Made by a program: the position numbers and the translations under genes. Positions 11,926 through 22,970 of a stretch of 64,000 bases of DNA are shown here, piece by piece. Source of the stretch: Nematopogon swammerdamellus. Lineage: Eukaryota > Arthropoda > Insecta > Lepidoptera > Adelidae. The notes beneath the pieces are model-generated. The model was not told the origin of the DNA, did not search any database, and worked only from the letters and a program-made list of their open reading frames with translations. Location of the stretch: the NCBI GenBank assembly GCA_946902875.1, contig OX336338.1, positions 5,137,971 through 5,201,970 of the forward strand. Direction: 5' to 3'. Numbering within the stretch: the first letter of the stretch is position 1; every line of letters begins with the position of its first letter.

Positions 11926-12104
11926 TGTCAACTCTTGTCAAACCTTGTTCCAGTCGGACCTAGGTCCTAGAGTCCCAGATTTGTTGAGCATGGAAAGTTG
12001 AAACGTAATAAATACCCACATTAGACTTGGTCTACCAAGCCGCCTAATTTGACCGAGGTTAACGTTACTCTTTAACCTGTTCGATCACTTCTCTGTCTAT
12101 AACG

Positions 12105-12268
12105 ATTTATTCTCACGTCGTAACCTCGGTCGCCATGACCTTGGTTTTGTCCCGGTTCATCTTCAGGCCCAGCATCACCGAAGCTTTATAAAGGTCGCTT
12201 CGCATGGTCTGAGACTGAACTCGAGAATTCGACAGAAGGACAATGTCATCGGCGAAGCGAAGACGATT
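12105..12268 (-). pseudogene. RTE-like LINE reverse transcriptase fragment with catalytic FADD
   Basis: The minus-strand frame reads LRFADDIVLLS, then LGLKMNRDKTKVMA. FADD is the catalytic aspartate motif of non-LTR reverse transcriptases, and the following block is the usual downstream element. It is cut at 12268, where the neighbouring C-terminal domain runs in the opposite direction. Confidence 0.8.
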
Positions 12269-12520
12269 GTGCTCAGCTCAAGTGGCAGTGGGCTGGGCAC
12301 ACCAGCCGACAAGAATACGACCTTTATCGTAACCGTATCCTATACTGGCGGCCGTGAACAGGAAAACAGAGTTTGGCAAGACCAACTGCCAGGTGAGACG
12401 ACGACATCAAGTACGTCGGCGTAAAGCATTGGTTCCATACCGCTGAAAGCCGGAAGGACTAAAGGAAAATATGAGATGCTTATTTCCAGCAGTGGACACT
12501 TACACGCTGCTTGACTAACG
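12269..12520 (+). pseudogene. RTE-like LINE C-terminal domain, inverted relative to its reverse transcriptase
   Basis: The plus-strand frame reads LKWQWAGHTSRQEYDLYRN, then DDDIKYVGVKHWFHTAESRK and AYFQQWT. This is the end of ORF2 in RTE-type LINEs. It has stops and a frameshift. It follows the minus-strand reverse transcriptase piece directly, so the original element has been broken by an inversion. Confidence 0.78.
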
Positions 12521-12884
12521 TGACTTGACTCACATTAAGCTTTTTGGGCTTGACTTAAAGGCGACACGGAAAATAAAACTTTTCCGTATTTTCTTTAAAT
12601 GACCTTTCAAATTATTGCTGTACTTCGAGGTGTGAAAGAGCAATTGGATTTAATCTGCAATTCTAATTAATTTCAACGCGTTCCCTTTGTTTAGTTAAAC
12701 CAGCTATTTGCAATGTTCACATGCGTTGCTATGTAATCATAAACATTATATGCCCCGCTCGACAGACACGCAGGCTGCATTGTTTCCACCGACCGCAACA
12801 GTTCTGGTAACCAAGTACTATTAAAAGTAGGTATTACAGGCAACCGCGCTTAACGTCTGGTCTCCTTTCAGTCATTCTCAAATA
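12521..12884. other. Intergenic or intronic stretch, nothing recognised
   Basis: AT-rich sequence with no element or frame that I can support. Confidence 0.4.
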
Positions 12885-13345
12885 TTTTTTATGTAATCCG
12901 GTATGGGTGGCTGAGTCGGAGGGGACAAAGCGCATACTCCGATCAGCCAATATCACCTCCATGGTAGGTACCGGAGACTTCCTTGGATTGCTGGACTAGA
13001 GGAGAACACAGCCAAGGCTTTACATCCAGTACGGTGGTACCAATCCAGTCGGCTAGGGACCTACAGTTTTACACCGGTTCCGACCGGTGAAGCAGAAGGT
13101 GTAGTCAGTCAGTCAGTCAGTCAGCGTGTAAGCGTGCACTGCTGGACGTACGCCTCTCCAATTTTCCTCCAGTCCTCCCGGCCTTCAGCGATACGGAACC
13201 ACTGCTTTCAGCCGACGTACTTTATGTCGTCGTCCTGAGGCTGCTGAAAAGGTGTATGTATGCACGTAAATTTTTTCGTCAGAAAAAACTCATTGGTACA
13301 CGCCGACCGGATTCGAACCTCGGACTTCTCGCATGAGAAGCCGAC
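12885..13345 (-). repeat. SINE family C copy split by a LINE insertion
   Basis: The tail and body occupy 12885-13103. The tRNA-like head (13251-13345) contains the reverse complement of the B-box word GGTTCGAATCC. Between them lies an RTE fragment flanked by the duplicated target AGGTGTA. Confidence 0.8.
13104..13249 (-). mobile_element. 5'-truncated RTE-like LINE with (CTGA)n tail and 7-bp target duplication
   Basis: The minus-strand frame carries YVG, KQWFRIAEGREDWRKIGEAY and QQCT, matching the C-terminus seen at 12269-12520. The 3' end is a (CTGA)n microsatellite, as RTE elements commonly have. AGGTGTA flanks it exactly at 13097-13103 and 13250-13256. Confidence 0.82.
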
Positions 13346-13479
13346 TTCTGATTATTGGTCTTTTATGAGAAGGACTTTTGATTATTTGGTATGTATTTTT
13401 TATTATTTTTTATTAGATAAAATATATAAGACTGCATTCTTCATTTTCAGTAATAAAAACAGATATTACAAATTTACAA

Positions 13480-13745
13480 GTAATTAAATTAAAAATATTA
13501 AATAAACTAAAAATGAAATAAAATTTACCCACAAATATAACAAATTAAAAAACTATAACTAAAAACTAACTTATAAATTATAATATATTTCCTCAAGGGG
13601 CGTCGTCCCCGGGATGGTTCCCAGGATGGCGGCCGCGTTGCCCCTCTGTATCCCAAGACTAACTCGTTGCCGGAGATACGAGAGGCAACACGGACTTACA
13701 GTTGCGGTCGCCATCCTGGATGAGACCCACCTCAAGGACGAAGGC
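13480..13745 (-). pseudogene. Retroelement J 3' remnant with IQRGNAA motif, copy 1
   Basis: The minus-strand frame reads GIQRGNAAAILGTIPGTTP and is followed by an AT-rich 3' region with repeated AACTATAACTAAAAACTAAC. The same protein motif and the same 3' sequence recur at 43560-44110 and, rearranged, at 34700-35035. Confidence 0.65.
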
Positions 13746-14384
13746 CTTGATATTCCTTATTATTATGTTTGTTTTTTCTTCATAATTTACAACAAATTAT
13801 AGACCGATAGCGCTGGCCTATTTTGAGGACATAAGTTTAAAAAATTCTAAACTTGCTTATTTCTTGCCTGTGGATACAGTCGTACATAAGAAGCATAATA
13901 TTGCGTTTTGTGTCACATCTGTCACTTGCATTTTCAGCAATTCGAAGATTTGTGGTTGTTTTTTTTAATTCCATTCAAAACTGGCAAAATTAATCTAAAC
14001 TTTAAAATAACTATGGTATCATAACTAGGATAGCCTGCGGAGTGTGCAAACCCAGTTTGTGTCATCTTCGTCCAGTGCAAACTGGCCTATGGTCAGTATG
14101 TAAAAACAGTGCCTAAAAGAAAATTAGAATTGACAAAATTATTATTTCCTATCTCAGATCACGTACATTTGCCCATTAAACGAATTTGTGCCAAATTAGG
14201 GCACGCAATTTTAAGATTTTCAATTATGTTATTTTTCCAAGCTACAAAAGCTTCAAAAAAACATTAGAATGATTAGAGTTTACATATTCAATTTCATCAA
14301 TGCATGAAAAATGTACATTGTAAAGTTGTGTCATTTTCATGCACGAAATAAATCAATAAAACACAAAAACAGTTGTTGCGGTCA
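13746..14384. other. AT-rich stretch, nothing recognised
   Basis: No gene, RNA gene or clear repeat seen. Confidence 0.4.
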
Positions 14385-14600
14385 AAGCGGACGGACGCGG
14401 GCAGGTGGCGGCGGGCGGGGGGCATACGCACGCACACACGTTCGTTCGGTACCTACGATTTCTTCTATGCGAAGCGGCGGCCGCGCCGCCGCCGGTGGCT
14501 GGCTGGCGTGCCCCGCGTGCCTCGCTCGCTCGCCTCGCCCGCCGCGCCGCCCGCGCCCGCGCTCGCACTTCGTGCAAAGAAGTTTGGTATCTACCTATAG
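14385..14600. repeat. GC-rich dispersed repeat P, copy 1
   Basis: This is a strongly GC-rich island with CTCGCTCGCTCGCCTC-type runs and TTCTATGCGAAG, which also occurs in the copy at 16605-16715. Overlapping open frames in several phases come from the base composition and are not taken as genes. Confidence 0.6.
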
Positions 14601-14810
14601 AGATAATAATGCAATGGGAATTTTGTACAAAGCCCGTGTCTGCAATCTCAATACCTACGAATGTCAATGGTTAATGTGGTCAATATTATTTCAGATTGAC
14701 GCTACGATTCGCTTCAAATTTGCATAAGTTCAAACTGACCCTACCTTTCATGACCCTAAAACAATCGGGCTGAACTAATATCCCGTTTTATGTGAGAACT
14801 AGAAACTTCG

Positions 14811-15837
14811 TCATGAACTTTTGTTTTGGTCATAACTCGAGAACCACTGGTGCCAGACCCATCGTGTTGGTACTCAAACTTCAGGTCTAGGTGAGATCTA
14901 TCCATCTGTCACGTGAACTTTTGTTTTGGTCATAACTCGAGAACCACTGGTGCTAGACCCATCATGTTGCTACTCAAACTTCAGGTCTCGGTGAGATCTA
15001 TCCATCTGTCAAGTGAACTTTTGTTTTGGTCATAACTCGAGAACCACTGGTGCTAGACCCATCGTGTTGGTACTCAAACTTCAGGTCTCGGTGAGATCTA
15101 TCCATCTGTCTCGTGAACTTTTGTTTTGGTCATAACTCGAGAACCACTGGTGCTAGACCCATCGTGTTGGTACTCAAACTTCAGGTCTCGGTGAGATCTA
15201 TCCATCTGTCACGTGAACTTTTGTTTTGGTCATAACTCGAGAACCACTGGTGCTAGACCCATCGTGTTGGTACTCAAACTTCAGGTCTCGGTGAGATCTA
15301 TCCATCTGTCCCGTGAACTTTTGTTTTGGTCATAACTCGAGAACCACTGGTGCTAGACCCATCGTGTTGGTACTCAAACTTCATGTCTCGGTGAGATCTA
15401 TCCATCTGTCACGTGAAGTTTTGTTTTGGTCATAACTCGAGACCCACTACTGGTGCTAGACCCATCGTGTTGGTACTCAAACTTCAAGTCTCGGTGAGAT
15501 CTATCCATCTCTCGCGTGAACTTTTGTTTTGGTCATAACTCGAGAACCACTGGTGCTAGACCCATCGTGTTGCTACTCAAACTTTAGGTCTCTGTGAAAT
15601 ATATCCATCTGTCAAGTGAACTTTTGTTTTGGTCATAACTCGAGAACCACTGGTGCTAGACCCATCGTGTTGGTACTCAAACTTCAGGTCTCGGTGAGAT
15701 CTATCCATCTGTCACGTGAAGTTTTGTTTTGGTCATAACTCGAGAATCACTGGTGCTAGGCCCAACGTGTTGGCACTCAAACTTCAGGTCTCGGTGAGAT
15801 CTATCCATCTGCCACATGAACTTTTGTTTTGGTCATA
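14811..15837 (+). repeat. 100-bp satellite array, direct part (ten full units plus a partial one)
   Basis: Units start near 14811 and recur at 14911, 15011, 15111, 15211, 15311, 15411, 15514, 15614 and 15714, with a partial unit at 15814. The spacing is exactly 100 bp except for one 4-bp (about 104-bp) step. Each unit contains TTTTGTTTTGGTCATAACTC, CACTGGTGCTAGACCCAT and GGTGAGATCTATCCATCTG. Units are highly similar, so the array expanded or homogenised recently. No frame is open across units. Confidence 0.95.
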
Positions 15838-16045
15838 TGGATGGATAGATCTCACCGAGACCTGAAGTTTGAGTACCAACACGATGGGTCTAGCACCAGT
15901 GGTTCTCGAGTTATGACCAAAACAAAAGTTCACGTGACAGATGGATAGATCTCACCCAGACATGAAGTTTGAGTACTAACACGATGGGTCTAGCACCAGT
16001 GGTTCTCGAGTTATGACCAAAACAAAGGTTCACGTGACAGATAGA
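15838..16045 (-). repeat. 100-bp satellite array, inverted part (two units)
   Basis: Two units of the same satellite lie in opposite orientation and meet the direct array at GGTCATA/TGGATGGATAG near 15837. The junction makes a large inverted repeat of about 200 bp per arm. Confidence 0.95.
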
Positions 16046-16075
16046 TAGATTTTAGAAATTATTCGCAATTATCGG

Positions 16076-16114
16076 ATGCATGCAAGCAAATCCGAAAGCT
16101 TTGCTTGCATGCAT
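16076..16114. repeat. Short perfect hairpin
   Basis: Arms of 15 bp (ATGCATGCAAGCAAA and complement) surround a 9-nt loop just after the satellite. Confidence 0.8.
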
Positions 16115-16296
16115 TTTTTAGGTCATCCCTTTATGTCCTCTAGAGGGCGCCATATCCAATTTTATGGGACGTCACATAGCCAACCAGCCAACCATAGTCA
16201 ACCAGCAGACGGTCAAGACGCATCCAACGATACCTTCGATTTGTCAAATTATGATAAGTAGGTAGTTTCGAAGTTATGTATGAGGGAACAAATGAA

Positions 16297-16373
16297 CATA
16301 CATACATACATACATACATACATACATACATACATACATACATACATACATACATACATACATACATACATAC
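16297..16373. repeat. (TACA)n microsatellite
   Basis: About 19 near-perfect tandem CATA units. The 106-codon minus-strand frame across it (Met-Tyr-Val-Cys repeats) is a by-product. Confidence 0.95.
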
Positions 16374-16604
16374 ACACATACCGGTCAAACACATAACCTT
16401 CCTTCTCGCTTCGCCGTAGTCGGGTAAAAATAAGAATCTGTTCGCTAATATTGCGCGCATACTACACTACGTACAATATAATAAACACACTATCAATTAA
16501 CTTAAATCAAATAGGAACTTCAGTTAAGTAAATATCCGCCAACATCGACTCGCAACAACACATTTTTTTACATAGGTTTGCACCTAAAATTAATCAAATA
16601 AGTA

Positions 16605-16715
16605 CGAGGCGGAGTGGCGTGGCGTGCCTCGCTCGCTCGCTCGCCTCCCGCCGCCCCGCCGCCCGCGCCCGCGCTATTCCCCGCGCTCGCACTTCTATGC
16701 GAAGTTAGTTTTTTT
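16605..16715. repeat. GC-rich dispersed repeat P, copy 2
   Basis: Shares the CTCGCTCGCTCGCCTC-like core, CGCGCTCGCACTTC and CTATGCGAAG with 14385-14600. The two copies flank the satellite array. Confidence 0.55.
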
Positions 16716-17180
16716 TTTTCATATAATAAAATTCCGTGGTTAAAAACGACACAAATTATGAATAGTGTTTTGTTACACCATAATAATCAAAAAGACGTAA
16801 ACTCTAATAACCCGTATTATCTTTTGTGGCTTTTAGAGGTTGTTGTAATAAAAATATTAAATATCTATAAATGTCGTGGATGAATTCGACACAAAATATT
16901 TTGAACAACAGATATCAGTACTCTAAAACGCGTAACACCTATTTAACCTTTTCTAATATTCTTTTATGGCTATTTGGGCGATGTATTAGGTACTGGTTAA
17001 ATATAAGGATTTCCGTGGACAGAGATGACACAAAATGTTTTTGCACATCGGTTACTACTTCAATATTATCATTAAAGTAAAATTTTCTTTTCTAATTTTC
17101 TTTTCGTCCAATACTGATCTAAAAGACAAATACCTAAATTTCTACGTATGCAAATTCCTAGGATGACACAAACTAATATA
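16716..17180. other. AT-rich stretch, nothing recognised
   Basis: Contains loosely repeated phrases such as GACACAAA about every 150-270 bp. No gene seen. Confidence 0.35.
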
Positions 17181-17215
17181 TTAGGTTGGGCAAATGGTTC
17201 GGAAACTATATGCGA
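17181..17215 (+). mobile_element. Possible mariner terminal repeat (one end only)
   Basis: TTAGGTTGGGCAAATGGTTC preceded by TA resembles the 5' end of mariner elements (TTAGGTTGG...). I found no matching right end or transposase nearby, so this is a guess at a solo end. Confidence 0.35.
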
Positions 17216-17639
17216 AAAATAAACAAGTTTAATATTTTTGAAACCAAAAATCCTAGCGCTACAGGTCTATTAGTAGGTACTCAACATTTTAATGAAATCT
17301 CTTCCAGAGACAAGACGTCCTCCTTTGTACCACACTCACGTAACAATGGTAGGTAGGTACCTTACTTACTTATTTTTACTGAGAAAGTTCCTATCTTAAA
17401 GATTACATCGGCAGTTGTTATTGTTCTTTGTATCTGATCAGGCCAACGAGTTCTGAAACTGTCAACATGTTGAATCTGCCTCTATCTTATTGCTGTGTGG
17501 ACATACTGACACACAATGTTAATACTAACATCGCAGCAGGAGATTATGTTCGCTGACTTCTTGCAGGCATCACATGAGTATTGTCATGAACAGCTATGTA
17601 AACTTGTAAATAGAGCTGTATATAATTTTCTGGCAAGTT

Positions 17640-17965
17640 TCCCAGTTCCATAGGAAGGCTCATTTCCACCTCCGCACCACGCGCATTGGGCAGTGATTTC
17701 ATCCCTACACGCTCTGGACTTACCGCGCATGCGTGCCAATCGGTTCCGCAGATCTTTCCTCTACAGAACCGGTAAACTCTGGAACGCTCACCCTACCCAT
17801 ATATTTCCTTCCAAGTAGTTTCCGGTCCCTCAATAGGGGCGTGAATGGGCACATGCCAGGCCGGCACGGCATTCGCAATGCCCTCACACGACCGAATGTC
17901 CATTGGCGTTGTTAGACACCTTATGGGTGGCTCGGCGCCATATGTCGCGGATTCAATAAAAACCA
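17640..17965 (+). pseudogene. LINE family I, C-terminal RT remnant and 3' end
   Basis: The frames encode FLYRTGKLWN, then FRSLNRGVNGHMPGRHGIRN, and the copy ends CTTATGGGTGGCTCGGCGCC followed by TTCAATAAAAA. It matches the better preserved copy at 30655-31112. The frameshift and 5' truncation mark it as dead. Confidence 0.75.
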
Positions 17966-18748
17966 AATATTATGTATTTTAAAATTATGTGACATTTCGC
18001 TTTTATGAACAAAGAAGTTGGCGTTTGATGAAACTGTTGGCTGCATAGGTTGGCTGTCAGAGTAGGTCTCCCTGAGAGTGAGAAAGAGGCTTCTAGTGCA
18101 GTGTAATAAAGGAAATAGGAAATATGTCTTGTGTTTTCTGGTTGTGTTACATGATATTAGCTATTGCCAAATTATGAGAAAGAGATAAAATTATGTTATA
18201 CCTGTAAGCTAGTCAGCGGTATGGAAAGTTCTCTGGGTTGTATTATGTAATGTGAGGGAGGAGGTCGGACTGTGAAATGTCTGTAAGTAGGACAGAGATA
18301 GCACTAAGTTATAGAAATTCCCTGTGTTTACATTTAACTGGCAGATTCGAGAATTTTCGTGGAATAACTAGAAATCATATGACTGGGATTTAAGGCTAGT
18401 AATTTGGCGCGAAGAGGGAAATTCCTTTTTCGAATGTGATGAAAGTGGTTCTCTTGAACTGCGATGACAGTTGTTGAGTGAGTTTTCTTTGGAATGCGAC
18501 ACACGTGAATTGAAGTGTATACAAGTGACAGTAAAGAAACTTGGTGTGTGATTCAAGTGTGTTTGGCGCGCTTTTTACGAATAAATTCGTAAAACCGTTT
18601 TCGAGTGGTGTTTAATTTATCTAGCCCCAGTAACCGTTACAATATAATTTCACAGAATCGTGCGAGTTCGTGCGACAGGGACGACACTGTACAACCGGAT
18701 CGACTCTCTCTAAAGCTCGACACGCATTATATGCTGCCGGGAACTGTA
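17966..18748. other. Stretch with no supported gene
   Basis: AT-rich, with a small palindrome near 18571-18592 (TTTTACGAAT and complement). Otherwise featureless. Confidence 0.4.
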
Positions 18749-19083
18749 CCGTGTGGGGCCGGTACTTTAAAAGAATAGCTCCACTGAATCTCTCCCCGTG
18801 TATGTCGTAAAAGGCGACTAAGGGATATGACTCCCTTCTTATATTACTTGGTGGTAGGGTTTAACCCGCCCGGATTGGTACCATCGCACTGAATGAAAGG
18901 TTGGTCGAAACGGCTATGTAAATAGTTTCTGTTTTCCGTCCAGTTCAGTGTAGCCGGTACGACCGAAGGGAAGCACTGACGTGGCACCAAGCTCACCCGG
19001 TGTTATGGGCTGACATCACGAATGTTGTAGGTGATGTCGGCTACATCACCTACAATATCCGTGTCAGTTTCCAAAAACAAAAC
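18749..19083 (+). repeat. SINE-like family A body with CCGTGTGGGGCC head
   Basis: The head CCGTGTGGGGCCGGTACTTT and the hairpin word GTCGTAAAAGGCGAC replace the tRNA/5S head. From GGTGGTAGGGTTTAACCCGC onward it is family A to the A-rich tail. Sister copies lie at 44807, 46239 and 53912. Confidence 0.85.
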
Positions 19084-19085
19084 AA

Positions 19086-19675
19086 AAAATTTAAATACAA
19101 TCCTAAAATGTATATATCTTTAGAAAAAAAATTAAATTAATATTTTCATTTATTTGCCTTACTGGGATTACCTAATCTCAATGTATTTGTAATGCACAGT
19201 TGCTTTCGAACGAACAAAGAGAGAGTAAACATCGATAAATCTAAAGACCAAGGAGACGTTGAACTTAAGACCGGTTCTCTGAGAAAAGTTAGAAAAATAG
19301 ACTGTTCCGATAGAATATAATCACAAGCGATTTTCCTTCTTTCTTTTTCGGATCAACTGGCATTGGGTGTTCATGTGGGAAAATATCAAGATGCCGCCGT
19401 GAATAGAGTAGGCAATAAAGACAGTTTATAGTTCTCATAATTCGCATGCTGGCATCGTGAAATATGCTTTTAAAGACTGTTTCGTAACCGTAATGTTCAC
19501 TGTAATTATGCCCGAGTGCGCATGATCAGACAATGGCACATTTTGATCACCATTATTGCGATACCGGACAATGCACACAACGAAGGAAGAAGAATCATAC
19601 ATTCGCAAATAACAGATTGCTGTAACTGTTAAATCCTCTAACAGTTAACTAGTTTCTGTGTACCTGTCTGTGTAC
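19086..19675. other. Stretch with no supported gene
   Basis: Nothing recognised. Confidence 0.4.
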
Positions 19676-19940
19676 CTAAAGCCGCATCTCCTGCGAATGT
19701 TTTTTTTCGAAACATTACACAGAAACATCGAAACATTGGGGCGTGGTACATTTGTATGTATATAGAGAAATAATGTTTTTGTTTCATGTTTTTTGTGTAA
19801 TGTTTCGAAAAAAAAATGCGCAGGAGACGCGGTTTTACACAAAAACATTTGTTTTCATACAAATGTGTATGGTCACGCTCCAATGTTTCGATGTTTCTGT
19901 GTAATGTTTCGAAAAAAACATTCGCAGGAGACGCGCCTTA
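19676..19940. mobile_element. Inverted-repeat element S with arms of about 65-80 bp
   Basis: The left end (CATCTCCTGCGAATG, then TTTCGAAACATTACACAGAA) is matched by its complement at the right end. A third, partial copy of the arm in direct orientation with the right end (TGTGTAATGTTTCG, then GCGCAGGAGACGCG) lies at 19793-19832. Non-coding, of the MITE or foldback type. Confidence 0.75.
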
Positions 19941-21194
19941 AGAGTGTGCAAGGATGTATTCCGTGATTTATCTGGAGATACCGTTAAGACAATATTAATC
20001 ATAGCTCTCGGTAGGTGTGTTGTAGTGTGTGGTGTATGTTGTGTGGTGGATAAGACGCAAGCGGTCACACCAGTTCTCTCTTGAAAGAAGTTTACTAGAT
20101 GGACCGGACGAGTTGAACGAACTGTCTGCTTACTGGTGCAGGGCTATACCGAAATTGTACGGATATTTTATATTTTTTGAAGGAAAGGAAACAAAAATCG
20201 TCGAAAGTAAATTTTGTCAACTTCTGAGAAAAATAACGAAATAACCAGGTTTTTTTTTTCTTTGTCATATTATTTTTCGAAATGCAATCCTAAAAATTAC
20301 ACTACCTATACGTGTTCGTTTTGTGTTATTTGTACTTTAAATGCCAAATTAAAGGTTTTATTCAAACTATAAAAAAAATTTACTTTTAGAAAATTGGCGT
20401 GAAACATTAATACAAATAAATTAAAGAGTTTGTGCAAAGCTATTCAAAAGCTAACATAAAATAAAATGTATATGTTATCCGGGAGAGTAAAAAAAATATT
20501 AATAAATCTGTAAATCTTAATTTTTTTTTTTTTTTTGCTTATAACATCTTTATACAAACGTTCAATGTTTTGAAGTTCAACCATTGGTACGGCATTGCCA
20601 TGCACGCCCATGTAAAATAGTAGATATGTGTTGCTGTAATTTTCAGCTTGTAGAAGAATTTGACGTGGTTAAAAAGCGACTAATTTGTAGTAAGGGGTAT
20701 TTTTTTTACTGTTTTCATAGCCGTACCCTAACCTATTTCTATAACCTACCTTCATTTAGAGTTAGTAGTACCTTATTTTTAGGGTTCCGTATAGTAAAGT
20801 CAGGAACCCTGTTTCTCTACAATATCTGCCCGTTTTTGAAATAAAAAAAAAACTTGAAATGTATTTAGATCCTTACTCTTGTCCTTCTCAAAAGCGTACG
20901 CGCCCATACTACTGCACTTAAAGTATAGAACCTACGTGAAGAAGTGTGACAACCGTGATTCAGGGAGTACTGGGTAGGTACATAAGTATTGTTTCCACTG
21001 CATCGGCCCCGGCTCTTGGAACCCGTTTCGGCTATGTAAATGAGAGGCGGTAGTGTCATTGCTCCAAGTGGCCGGTTGTCATCTCGATACCTACTCACAT
21101 TGTCGCAATCCGAGGGGCTTAGGGACGATGTCACGTCACGCCACTCTGGGCATTTTAAAACTATGTTTTTGACAGATATAATTTTTGATATATT
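19941..21194. other. AT-rich stretch, no supported gene
   Basis: A GGTTCCGTA fragment of repeat family E is near 20780. Otherwise nothing recognised. Confidence 0.4.
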
Positions 21195-21560
21195 TTTGTT
21201 TTTTAACTGCCGGCGAAAAAGAGGGGTGTTATAAGTTTAATGCCTCCGTCTGTCTGTGTGTGTGTGTGTGTCTGTCTGTCTGTCTGTTTGTGGCGTCGTA
21301 GCTCCCAAACGGATGTGCCGATTTGGATGCGTTTTTTTTTATAAGAAAGCTGGTTTAACCGGGATGGTTCTTCTAACACAGCTGTGTTAGTAATCAAGTA
21401 ATTATTAAGTAATTAAAAAATTACGTCTCACGGATGGATCAACTTGGATGCGGTTTTTTTTAAAGCTTGAAATAAATGTTAAATTGCAAATTTAAAAAAA
21501 TCCCGACCCCTTCAAAAGTCAAAAATAATAAAATATATAACTCAGAGCTGCGCGGTTATT
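21195..21560 (+). repeat. Dispersed repeat F, copy 1
   Basis: Contains GAGGGGTGTTATAAGTTTAA, a (TG)n/(CTGT)n tract, CGTAGCTCCCAAACGGATG and GGTTTAACCGGGATG. The same order is seen in reverse at 62150-62480 and in part at 23405-23590. Non-coding. Confidence 0.75.
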
Positions 21561-21999
21561 TACTTAGCGATCCTCCGAATCCTTTAAGTAATTAAACGGA
21601 AATAATTTTTTACTTTTTAAGGGGTCGGGAGTTTTTTTTTGATAGGTGTGGTATAGCGGATCTACGGATCACTTTACTTGATTGCATTCTGTTTCTGATT
21701 GTATAAATTTTAAAATTTATTCTCTATTTAGAAGCAATAATTTATTTGCTATTTGCAGGTATTTATTCACTATTGTATCAACGAGTTCCGATGGAAGCGC
21801 CAATAATAAATTCATATATTCCTAGCACCACCTTGACACGCATGCGCCAGTGCGAATAAACGGCGCGATGATGCCGTAGTCTATCACACATCCGCCAAGG
21901 GTCTACTTACCGGCACTCGCGCGCTCTCTCTATCTCTCTCTACCTCTTTACGGACTTATTTGAACGCTGACCAAAATTCACAATCTCTTACAAATTCTG
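21561..21999. other. Stretch with no supported gene
   Basis: Contains a pyrimidine-rich CTCTCTCTAT tract near 21930. Otherwise featureless. Confidence 0.4.
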
Positions 22000-22400
22000 G
22001 CGGCGGTTGGCCGAGTGGTTTGGGCATCGGCTTCTCATGCGAGAGGTCCGCGGTTCGAATCCCGTCGGCGTGTATAAAATGAGTTTTTTCTGACGAAAAA
22101 ATTTACGTGCATACCTACACCTGCTGCTTCACCGTTCGGAACCGGTGTAAAACTGTAGGTCCCTTCCCTTGCCCCTTACTAGGTGGTAGGCTCAAATTGT
22201 AGCCGACTGGGTTGGTACCACCGTACTGCATGTAAGATGGCCGCATAGCAGCCTCGATTGTGTTCTCCTCTAGTCCAGTATAGCCAGCAATCCAGGGAAG
22301 TCTCCGGTATGGCCTACCTTCTCGGAGGTGATATTGGCTGGTCGGAGCATGCGCTTTGGCCCCTCCGACTCAACCACCCATACCGGATTACATAAAAAAA
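22000..22400 (+). repeat. SINE family C, complete copy (class II tRNA-like head)
   Basis: The head GGTTGGCCGAGTGGTTTGGG and GGTTCGAATCCC form Pol III A and B boxes of the leucine/serine tRNA type. A body with GTAAAACTGTAGGTCCCTTC and TTGGTACCACCGTACTG follows, shared in part with family A. It ends in CGGATTACAT plus an A-run. Confidence 0.9.
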
Positions 22401-22689
22401 AATTATATACATAAAATCGAAGTGATTTTAAACATGAACCTATTAAATATTTCAGTTTTATATAAATGTTTGGTACTGAGAGACGGTTCGCTAAGGTTTT
22501 GTGTATTTTTAATTGCAAAAAATATAATAAAACATTTATGAAACCCGACTGCTAAACAAATGAACGAAAAAAAAGGAAAGATCGGTAGAAAATGCTGCAG
22601 TCTTGTCGGGCTGTCTATCTATTCGAATCCTTCTACACGCCCTACTGCAGAATTTTCTACTGATCTTTCTTTCCGTGTGTCCTTCATTT

Positions 22690-22970
22690 TTATGTTTCCG
22701 TACCACGCACGCAAACTTATTACTAAGCCTACGCCGGCGTCTGTTTGTCTGTCCGCCTGTGTCTGTCCTACTGCTGTATCTTTGGAACCGTAATATCTAG
22801 CCGGTTGAAATTTTCACAGAATATGTTTTATAATAGCAGATATAACAACAAATAGAAAAAGTAAAAAATTGAGGGGGTCTCCTACAAAAAACGTGTTTTT
22901 TTTCCACGTTTAATTTTGTTTTTGTGCAGAAACCTCGGTGCGCGAGTCCGAATTTGGCCGGTTTTTAGGT
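22690..22970 (+). repeat. Dispersed repeat E, copy 1
   Basis: Carries TATTACTAAGCCTACGCC, TGTCTGTCC, TTGAAATTTTCACAGAATAT and GTGCGCGAGTCCGA, ending in GGCCGGTTTTTAGG. Other copies are at 32195, 41775, 48543, 51604 and 53378. Confidence 0.8.

Noticed and set aside
14311..14727. Several overlapping frames of 75-138 codons on both strands
   Set aside because: GC-rich repeat P; stops are rare because of composition, and the frames are not preserved in the second copy.
14811..16045. CRISPR-like regular repetition
   Set aside because: The 100-bp units are contiguous with no unique spacers; it is a satellite in a eukaryotic genome.
16140..16460. 106-codon minus-strand frame
   Set aside because: Produced by the (TACA)n microsatellite; the repeated Met-Tyr-Val-Cys is an artefact.
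22008..22070. Functional leucine/serine-type tRNA gene
   Set aside because: The tRNA-like part is the head of a repeat of about 400 bp found several times with the same body and A-tail.
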